54,725 nucleotides of DNA, taken from the NCBI GenBank assembly GCA_017435745.1, contig JAFSEN010000040.1:1-54725 (forward strand). The letters are read 5' to 3'. Below the pieces are notes generated by a model, which saw only the letters and a program-made list of their open reading frames with translations, did no database searches and was not told where the DNA came from. The number at the start of each line of letters is the position of its first letter. Positions within the stretch are counted from its first letter, which is position 1. The translations under genes and the position numbers were made by a program. This document shows, piece after piece, positions 15,813 to 24,100 of this stretch. This DNA comes from Oscillospiraceae bacterium. GTDB taxonomy: Bacteria > Bacillota > Clostridia > Oscillospirales > Ruminococcaceae.

Positions 15813-17873
15813 ATGATAGTAAAAAATATATGTCCGGAATGTTTTAAAGAAAAAGGCGAATATGATATTTGTCCGCATTGCGGATTTTCTTCGGAAAACG
15901 ACCACAGAGAACTTTTTCATCTTCCGCTCGGCGCTGTTCTTGAAAAAAGATATATTATCGGAAGAGTAATAGGTTTCGGCGGCTTCGGAATTACCTATAA
16001 AGCCTGGGATAATGAACTTGGAATGGTCGTTGCAATAAAGGAATATTATCAGGGCGGCCTTTGCACAAGAACTCCCGGAACAAACGAAGTAATAGTATTT
16101 TCCGGAAAAGACGATAAGGAAGATGCTTACAGAAGCGGCCTTGAAAGATTTCTCTATGAAGCGCAGAACACCGCAAAATTCCGCGAACACCCTTATATTG
16201 TGGATGTTTATAACTATTTTTCCGCAAATAACACCGCATATATAGTTATGGAATTCCTCGACGGCGTCGGATTGGACAAATATATAAAGATGGCCGGAGG
16301 AAAGCTTAATTACGAGGACACCATTACAATTATGGAACCCGTAATGAGAGCAATCGAAGAGCTCCACAGCAAAAATATACTCCACAGAGATATAAGCCCG
16401 GATAATATTTTTATTACAATTGATAACAGGATAAAGGTAATAGATTTCGGTGCGGCGCGTTTTTCCAATAAGGATAACGAAAGCACCCTTACCGCGGTCC
16501 TTAAACCGGGATATGCCCCTCCGGAACAATACAGTTCAAAAGGAAAACAGGGCGCATATACCGACGTTTATGCTCTTGGCGCAACCATTTATAAAACCGT
16601 TACGGGAACGCTTCCGGATGAATCCGTTGACAGACAGAGGAAGGATGAGGTAAAAAAACCTTCCGAAATGGGGGCGGAACTTCCGCTGAATGCGGAAAAA
16701 GCCATTATGAAGGCAATGGCGCTGAAACCCGGCCTTCGTTTCCAAAAAGTTTCGGATATGCGCCTTGCGTTTATGGATAAAAAGGAAATTGACTTCCCGG
16801 AAATTGAACTTAAAAAACGCAAGAAAAAAAGAGCGATTATAACCGGAATTGCGGCTGCGGCAATGCTTATGGTCGTTGTAATTGCGGTTATGCTCAACGA
16901 ATTTATTACAATCGAAGCGGATAAAATCAAGGCCGATACAATAAATATGTGGGTTCCCTCCGGGGAAGAATATACCACCGATGAATTCGACGACGTAACC
17001 ATGGGATTCACAAGCATTGAAGGAAACGAAAAATTTACCGTAAATATCGTCGAAGTTCCTTCTGATGAATACGAACAAAAACTTGTTGAAGCTTACGGAA
17101 CAAATGATTTTCCCGATGTTTTCAGAGGCGATTTGCTCAGCGACGAAACAAAGGCAATGGTTGCCGCGCCGGTGGATCTTTATTACACATATTTTAAATT
17201 CAACATGGATCAGTATCACCTTATCGGTGAAAATTCCGATATGCTTAAGGAAGAAATGGTAATTCCCATAAGCGTAAAGGTTCCTGTTCTGTATGCAAAC
17301 CTTGGTCTTCTTGCAAAAATCGGCGAAGAAGCTCCGGAAGATATCTGCGGTATTTCCGGATTTGAATACGATATTCAAAGACTTGAGGAAGACAGGCTTA
17401 TCGATGCTTTTGTAACCGGAGCGGAAGATATTGTTCCCTATGTTGCAAAAACTTTTTCTGAAAATGCGGAAGATATAGAAAAAATCCTCGGAAGCAATGC
17501 GGGCAAAAACGGATATGATGTTTTTGCGGAAAACCGCGCAGTGTTCTATCTTGGCTGGACAAACGACCTTTCAAAAATGCAGGACGAAGACAAGCTCAGA
17601 GGTTCCTATACCGTAGTTCCGCTTTATGGAGAAAAGGTTTGCGTTGAATGGGGCGCCTGCTACAGCATTTCGAATAATTCAAGCCTTAACAGACAGCGCC
17701 TTGCAATGCTCTATCTTTCCTATTTAAGCACAAGCGGAAGCAGCTATGGACTTCCTCTTGATAAGGAAGAATTTAAAAATTACGTTGATTCAAACGCATA
17801 TTTTATCGGATTTGTAAACAGTGAGGATTCTGAAGGAAATCCATATTGGGGCAAATTCGAGCTTATTAACTGA
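15813..17873 (+). CDS. Membrane Ser/Thr kinase with solute-binding-protein-like ectodomain
   Basis: A 686-residue receptor kinase. Zinc ribbon Cys7, 10, 20, 23; kinase domain about 47-320 (GFGGFG, AIKEYY, HRDISPDN, DFGAAR, YAPPEQY); membrane helix about 341-363; ectodomain 365-686. The ectodomain looks like a family 1 ABC solute-binding protein: NDFPDVFRGD, a middle region, then AVFYLGWTND, YTVVPLYG, WGACYSISNNSS and LAMLYLSYLSTS, the order seen in sugar-binding lipoproteins (PDVF; GWxxD; PLPG; GxxxxISxNS; AxxFLxFL). No PASTA repeats are seen. It probably senses a small ligand; identity unknown. Its catalytic loop also has Ser instead of Lys. Confidence 0.82.
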   Translation: MIVKNICPECFKEKGEYDICPHCGFSSENDHRELFHLPLGAVLEKRYIIGRVIGFGGFGITYKAWDNELGMVVAIKEYYQGGLCTRTPGTNEVIVFSGKDDKEDAYRSGLERFLYEAQNTAKFREHPYIVDVYNYFSANNTAYIVMEFLDGVGLDKYIKMAGGKLNYEDTITIMEPVMRAIEELHSKNILHRDISPDNIFITIDNRIKVIDFGAARFSNKDNESTLTAVLKPGYAPPEQYSSKGKQGAYTDVYALGATIYKTVTGTLPDESVDRQRKDEVKKPSEMGAELPLNAEKAIMKAMALKPGLRFQKVSDMRLAFMDKKEIDFPEIELKKRKKKRAIITGIAAAAMLMVVVIAVMLNEFITIEADKIKADTINMWVPSGEEYTTDEFDDVTMGFTSIEGNEKFTVNIVEVPSDEYEQKLVEAYGTNDFPDVFRGDLLSDETKAMVAAPVDLYYTYFKFNMDQYHLIGENSDMLKEEMVIPISVKVPVLYANLGLLAKIGEEAPEDICGISGFEYDIQRLEEDRLIDAFVTGAEDIVPYVAKTFSENAEDIEKILGSNAGKNGYDVFAENRAVFYLGWTNDLSKMQDEDKLRGSYTVVPLYGEKVCVEWGACYSISNNSSLNRQRLAMLYLSYLSTSGSSYGLPLDKEEFKNYVDSNAYFIGFVNSEDSEGNPYWGKFELIN

Positions 17874-17952
17874 AATTTTTTCGTTTTGTTTTTTGGAAAG
17901 GGATAAACAATAGAAAAAATTATCTTTTAAAAGTATGTTCAAGGAGATTTTT

Positions 17953-20900
17953 ATGGAAAACTATTGTTTGGGATGTATGGAACGTATTGAGGAAGGAACG
18001 GAAATATGTCCTCATTGCGGATATGACCAGAATCTTCCGGCAAGGGAAGCATATCATCTTTCTCCGGGAACTATATTGAGAGCAAGATATCTCATCGGAA
18101 GAGTTATCGGATACGGCGGTTTCGGCGTTACATATCTCGGATATGACCTTATGCTTGGCTATAAAGTTGCAATTAAAGAATATCTTCCTTCGGAATTTGC
18201 AACAAGGGTTCCGGAACAGCAGACGCTTTCAATATATACCGGGGAAGCTGAAAAACAATTTGAAGCGGGTTTAAGAAGTTTTGGCGACGAGGCAAAGCGT
18301 CTTGCCCAGTTTTCGAATATTCCCGGCGTAGTAAAAATCTACGATGTTTTCCATGAAAACCGTACCGCGTATATTATAATGGAGTTTCTTGACGGCGAAT
18401 CGGTTGCGGATAAACTTAAACGGGAGGAAAAACTTCCCCCGAAAGAAGCAATCGAAATTATGGGAAGCATCCTTATGACCCTTAACGAAATCCATGCAAC
18501 GGGAATGATCCACAGGGACGTAAGCCCGGGTAATATTTTTGTTACCAAAGACGGCCAGATAAAACTTCTGGATTTCGGCGCGGCACGTTTTGCTTCCGCA
18601 TATCATACCAAAAGCCTTTCGATCATTCTTAAACCGGGCTATGCTCCGGAAGAACAATACCGCAGCAGGGGAAACCAGGGCCCATGGACGGACGTATATG
18701 CTGCCGGTGCAACTCTTTATAAGATGCTTACCGGAACAACCCCGCAGGAATCCGTTGAAAGAATGGTTAAGGACGAAATTAAAGAACCTTCCAAACTCGG
18801 AATAAAAATCAATAAAAACGAAGAAACCGCACTTATGAACGCGCTGAACGTTGAAATTTCCGAAAGAACCCAATCTGCAGGAGATTTTTTCAACGAACTT
18901 TGCGGCGGAATAGAAGTTGAAAGGAAGAAGGAAGCAAAAAGAAAAAGGGACGAAGGAAGACTTCCCCCTTGGCTCATTGCGTTCATTTGCTGTATTCCTC
19001 TTGTGTTTGCCGGCGTTATTTTTATGTTTATGGACCACGGAACAATGGCGGCAAGCGACGATTATACTACTGTTCCAAACCTTATAAATAAAAATGAAAC
19101 GGACGGAAAGACGATTCTTGAAGAGGCAAATCTTTATATGGTCGTTGCCGGAACGGTCGATGTCGATTTCGGCGAAAGCGGACTTATACAGAAATTTGAG
19201 CCTACAAGCGGTTCCTATATAAGAAAATACGAAACCGTAGAAGTTTATCTTTCAATAAACGAAACAGTGTTTATGCCGGAAGTGCTTTACTGGAATTCCG
19301 AAAAAGCTTTTGAAAGAATGGAAGCAGCCGGACTTAACACAAAAATTGAATATGTGGATACCGCGGATTATGCGGAAAACATTGTAATCGAACAGGAATT
19401 CCCCGAGGGCGAACCTCTTGCAAAAAACAGCCTTATTACTCTTAAAGTTGCAAAAGGCGCTGCAATGGGTTCCGAAAAAGTTGAAGTTCCTTCAATAGCG
19501 GGAATGAATATTGAAAACGCGATAAAGCTCCTTCGCGAAAAAGGTCTTTATATCTGCGTTGTCGATGAAAGCTACGGAACGGATGAAAAAGGAATTATTC
19601 TTGAGCAGTATTCCGAAGAAAGCCTTACAAAGGGAAGCGCCGTAAACGTAAAAATAAGCCTTGGAAAAGAATATGTCCGTATGCCGGATCTCTTCCTTAA
19701 AACAAAGGAAGACGCTTTGAAGATACTTAAAGAACTCGGTCTTGTAGTAAAAACCGAATATCAGGAAACCAACGAATATGTTGAAGACCTTGTTGTAGGC
19801 CAAAAAGAAACCGCAGGTACAAAGCTTTATAAAGGCGATACTGTAACCGTTATTCTTTCAAAATATAAAACGGGAAAAGTTCCGGACGTTGTCGGTCTTT
19901 CCGAAAAAGAGGCAAAAAAACTTATTGAGGATGCCGGATTCCAGATGGTCGTTTCCTCCGAAAAAGTTCCGAGCGCAGATATAAAAGAAGGTCTTATTGC
20001 AAAACAATCCGTAACCGGCGAATACCAGCTTGGAAAAGCAATAACCGTATATATAAGCGAGGGCGAAAAAGAAGTGTCGGTTCCCAACGTCACCGGAATG
20101 AGCGCATCCAAAGCGGAAAATGAACTTAAGTCCGCCGGATTTGAATTCGCATCCGAAACACAGTATGACGACAGCGTTCCGGAAGGAAACGTAATTTCCT
20201 ACAGCCCGACGGGAAAACAACCCGTTGGAACAACGATTGTTTGTTACATAAGCCTTGGACCGGAAAGAGTTGACCCTCCGAACGTTGTTGGCAAAGATGT
20301 TTCAGCAGCACAGCAGGAACTTTCCGACGCAGGATTTACTTCGACCGTAAGCTATGTTCACAGCGAAGATACTGCCCACAGTATTGTAATGAGCCAGTCC
20401 AACAGCGAAGACAGCGTTGCACTTACAGTAAGCAAGGGAACCGCCGGAAAATATGTTTCCGAAAGCGAACTTGGAAATTACCCCACATCCCAGTATTCCG
20501 TAACGGAGAAAACCCAGTATTCTTACCGCCATACAGGAAAAGAAACCACCCAAAGTGGTTATTCCTCTCTTTCCGGATGGAACCTTGACCACAGGGAAGT
20601 TGTTGCAAGCTATACCGAAACTTATTCAAGCGAACCTTCAACCGGAACTTCCGTTCAGGGTGACAGAGAAGTCACAAGGGAAATTACCGGCGGAGAGGGA
20701 GAATATATAACCTATTATTGGGTCGATGTTGATGGCGGCGTTCACGCCGCCGGAAGCGGATATTCAAGCCTTGATAACTGCGCGGACATAATAATCGATA
20801 CCTACGGCGACCAGGTTGAAGACGTTTATCAGGACAGTATGACAAAAAGCTTTTCAAACGGAAGCGTTCCTTCTTCCATAAATGAAAACGGAACAGACTG

Positions 20901-21078
20901 GCGCCTTGTAAGCGCAACATATGAGGTAACGGTTACCGAAGCTGTATATCATTATTGGAGATGGCATGATGGATGGTCTGAATGGAGCGAATGGAGCGAT
21001 ATCGATGATGCGCCTGTGAGTGATGACCTTAATGTTGAAAAAAGAACACAAACGATTTATTACGTAGTAGGAAAGTAA
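17953..21078 (+). CDS. Membrane Ser/Thr kinase with seven PASTA repeats and Trp-rich tail
   Basis: A 1,041-residue PrkC/PknB-like kinase. Zinc ribbon Cys5, 8, 19, 22; kinase domain about 45-310 (GYGGFG, AIKEYL, HRDVSPGN, DFGAAR, YAPEEQY); membrane helix about 338-358; then about seven PASTA-type repeats beginning TVPNLINK, FMPEVLYW, EVPSIAGM, RMPDLFLK, KVPDVVGL, SVPNVTGM and PPNVVGKD. The last ~210 residues are a Tyr/Trp/Thr-rich domain that includes YHYWRWHDGWSEWSEWSD. The usual range is three to five PASTA units, so the ectodomain is long. ATG at 17953 follows AAGGAG; an earlier in-frame ATG (17935) precedes that site and is rejected. Confidence 0.88.
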   Translation: MENYCLGCMERIEEGTEICPHCGYDQNLPAREAYHLSPGTILRARYLIGRVIGYGGFGVTYLGYDLMLGYKVAIKEYLPSEFATRVPEQQTLSIYTGEAEKQFEAGLRSFGDEAKRLAQFSNIPGVVKIYDVFHENRTAYIIMEFLDGESVADKLKREEKLPPKEAIEIMGSILMTLNEIHATGMIHRDVSPGNIFVTKDGQIKLLDFGAARFASAYHTKSLSIILKPGYAPEEQYRSRGNQGPWTDVYAAGATLYKMLTGTTPQESVERMVKDEIKEPSKLGIKINKNEETALMNALNVEISERTQSAGDFFNELCGGIEVERKKEAKRKRDEGRLPPWLIAFICCIPLVFAGVIFMFMDHGTMAASDDYTTVPNLINKNETDGKTILEEANLYMVVAGTVDVDFGESGLIQKFEPTSGSYIRKYETVEVYLSINETVFMPEVLYWNSEKAFERMEAAGLNTKIEYVDTADYAENIVIEQEFPEGEPLAKNSLITLKVAKGAAMGSEKVEVPSIAGMNIENAIKLLREKGLYICVVDESYGTDEKGIILEQYSEESLTKGSAVNVKISLGKEYVRMPDLFLKTKEDALKILKELGLVVKTEYQETNEYVEDLVVGQKETAGTKLYKGDTVTVILSKYKTGKVPDVVGLSEKEAKKLIEDAGFQMVVSSEKVPSADIKEGLIAKQSVTGEYQLGKAITVYISEGEKEVSVPNVTGMSASKAENELKSAGFEFASETQYDDSVPEGNVISYSPTGKQPVGTTIVCYISLGPERVDPPNVVGKDVSAAQQELSDAGFTSTVSYVHSEDTAHSIVMSQSNSEDSVALTVSKGTAGKYVSESELGNYPTSQYSVTEKTQYSYRHTGKETTQSGYSSLSGWNLDHREVVASYTETYSSEPSTGTSVQGDREVTREITGGEGEYITYYWVDVDGGVHAAGSGYSSLDNCADIIIDTYGDQVEDVYQDSMTKSFSNGSVPSSINENGTDWRLVSATYEVTVTEAVYHYWRWHDGWSEWSEWSDIDDAPVSDDLNVEKRTQTIYYVVGK

Positions 21079-21082
21079 AATA

Positions 21083-21121
21083 AAAATCTGCCGTTTCATG
21101 AAATCTGAAACGGCAGATTTT
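21083..21121 (+). promoter_or_regulatory. 16-bp hairpin between the last two kinase genes
   Basis: A perfect inverted repeat AAAATCTGCCGTTTCA (21083-21098) / TGAAACGGCAGATTTT (21106-21121) with loop TGAAATC. It starts four bases after the kinase stop and ends two bases before the AAGGAG site of the next kinase. Only four T follow, so it may be a partial terminator, an mRNA-processing/stability element or a translation control, not a clean terminator. Confidence 0.6.
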
Positions 21122-21137
21122 GCAAGGAGTGAAAAAT

Positions 21138-24100
21138 TTGCAGGAAAAGTATTGCTACGGATGTATGGAAATTTTGCAGGAGAGCAGTTCGCTCTGCTGC
21201 AAATGCGGTTATGAAATAAACACTCCGCCGAAAGAAGCATTTTATCTTTATCCGGGATCAATATTGAAAGACAGATATCTTATAGGAAGATGTCTTGGAA
21301 GCGGCGGTTTCGGCGTTACATATATCGGAAGAGATTTGATTCTTGGCAACAAAGTTGCAATAAAAGAATATCTTCCTTCGGAATTTTCAACAAGAACACC
21401 GCATCAGCAGACGGTTTCGGTTTATACCGGCGAAGCTGCGCGCCAGTTTGAAGCGGGTTTGAAAGGATTTGACGAAGAAGCAAGACGCCTTGCAAAACTT
21501 TCAAATATTCCTGGCGTTGTAAAAATATTCGATGTTTTCCATGAAAACAAAACTTCGTATATTGTAATGGAATATCTCGAAGGTGAAACCGTCAGCGAAA
21601 AACTTAAAAAATCCGGGACTTTCTCGTATAAAGAAACCGAAGAAATTATGTCGGTCGTTCTCTCAACCCTCGACGAAGTTCATGCAACGGGAATTATACA
21701 CAGGGACGTAAGCCCGGGAAATATTTTTATTACAAACGACGGAAATATAAAGCTTATAGATTTCGGCGCGGCGCGTTTTGCTTCCGCATACCATACAAAA
21801 AGCCTTTCAATTATCCTTAAACCCGGATATGCCCCGGAAGAACAGTACCGAAGCAAAGGAAACCAGGGCCCTTGGACAGACGTTTATTCCGCCGCGGCAA
21901 CAATGTATAAAATGTTAAGCGGAAGAACTCCCCAGGAATCGGTTGACAGAATGGTAAAAGATGAACTTTTGCCTTTGGGAAAAATCGGAGTTTCTATTGA
22001 CAAAAACAAAGAAAACGCGATTATGAATGCGCTCAACGTGAACGCAGAAGAAAGAACGCGCTCTGCGGGAATATTCCTCAATGAACTTTGCGGAAATGAA
22101 AAAATAGTCCGCAAAAAGGAAAGCAGAAAAAAGACTGATGAAGGAAAATTTCCATTCTGGGCAAAAATTTTTGTTGCAATAGTTCCGGTTCTGATAGTTG
22201 CGGCAGGCTTTATGATTTTCAATCACGGAACCACCGGAGCGAACGATAATTTTACCGTCGTTCCGAACGTTATCAACAAAAACGGGGAAGAAGCCGAAAA
22301 AATCCTTTCGGAAAAAGGCCTTGATATGGTCATTTCCGGAACCGTTGACGTAGAATTCGGCGAAAGCGGCCTTGTTCAAAAGGTCGTTCCCGGAACGGGA
22401 ACGTATCTTGGAAAAGGCGAAAGGGTTGAAGTTTATCTTTCGAAAAACAGTTCCGTAAATATGCCGAACCTGCTTTACTGGGGTTCTGAAGATGCCGCCG
22501 AAAAAATGGAAGAAGCCGGCCTTAATACAAAAATCGAATACGTCGAAACAAACGATTTTGCGGAAGGCGTTATAATTGAGCAGGAATATGCCGAAGGCAA
22601 GGTTCTTCCCAAAAACAGCCTTATAAAAATAAAGGCGGCGAAAAGAACCGAAGAACAGAACCCTTCCGATGAAATTCCCGGAATTGCGGGAATGGATATC
22701 ACGGATGCTGCAAAAATCCTTATGGAATCCGGCTACGGCCTTGTTGTAAAAGAAGAAAAATTCGATGACAGCCCCGTCGGAACGGTTCTTGAGCAGAAAA
22801 ATCCGGAAGATGAATCCGCCGTTGTAACGGTAACCGTAAGCCGCGGCGAAAAATACGCCTATATGAAAGATTTTTTGCTTGGTACAAAGGCGGAGGTTGA
22901 GGAATTTTTTAAGGATTTCGGAATAAAAATCAACTATGAATATATCGGAACCTTTGAATATGCGCAGGATATGGTTCTTGAACAGAAACCTTCCGCCGGA
23001 GAAAAACTTTTTGAGGGCGATGAAATAACCGTTTCTCTTTCGCTGAGAAGCAACAAAAGTTTCAAAATAGGGGAAACTATGACTTTCGGTTCCTATCAGC
23101 AGAAAACAAACCCAAATGCAGGAAAAGACCCCATTGAATGGCAGATTCTTGAGGTTCAGGACGGAAAAGCGTTTGTTATAAGCAAATATGTAATCGAGGC
23201 AAGAAAGGTATTCGATAACGATTTAGGATACGGAAGACCAAAATGGAAATGGGAAACAAGTGATTTCAGAAAATGGCTCAACAAAGATTTTATAAACGAA
23301 GCTTTTTCTGCAGAAGAACAGGATTCGATTATTAAATTAGCGATAAAAAATCCTGCGAACCCTAAATCCGGTAAAAGCGGAGGAAACAATACTTCCGATA
23401 AAGTTTTCCTCTTGTCCTGTGAAGAGGTGGAAAAATATTTTCCAACTGAAAAAGACAGAGAAGCAGAGGCTGTAAGAAAAGTTGCAGATCTTGACATGCT
23501 TGATCCTTACGGTATAAATTATAATAATGAATGGTGTACACGAACGGCAGGAGAAGATGCATACGGACCGGTTCATATTATTTCAAGCACCGGATTGATG
23601 GAATATGACAGAGAGGGATCGTGGGATACTGCAACAGGCCTCCGCCCTGCAATGTGGCTCGACGTTTATTCTTTTTCTGAACCGGAACCGATTTCTTCCG
23701 GAGTTAAAGTCGGAGATATTGTCACTTTCGGTTCTTACGAACAGGACAACAACTTTGAAAACGGCGCGGAAGCCATTGAATGGCAGGTGCTTGAGGTCAA
23801 GGACGGAAAAGCGCTTGTTATCAGTAAATATGGACTTGATTGCAAACCTTATAATGACAGTAAGGTAAATGTAACTTGGGAAGCCTGTTCTTTGCGCAAA
23901 TGGCTGAACAGTGAATTTTTGAATGATGCGTTTAACGCGGAAGAAAAGAAATCTGTTTGCACGACAAAACTTTCAACTCCGGATAATCCAAAGTACGGAA
24001 CCAACGGCGGAAACGATACAGAAGATAAAGTTTTCCTTCTGAGCTTTGAAGAAGGAGAAAAATATTTTCCGAAAAAGGAAGAAAGGGAATGCGAACTCAC

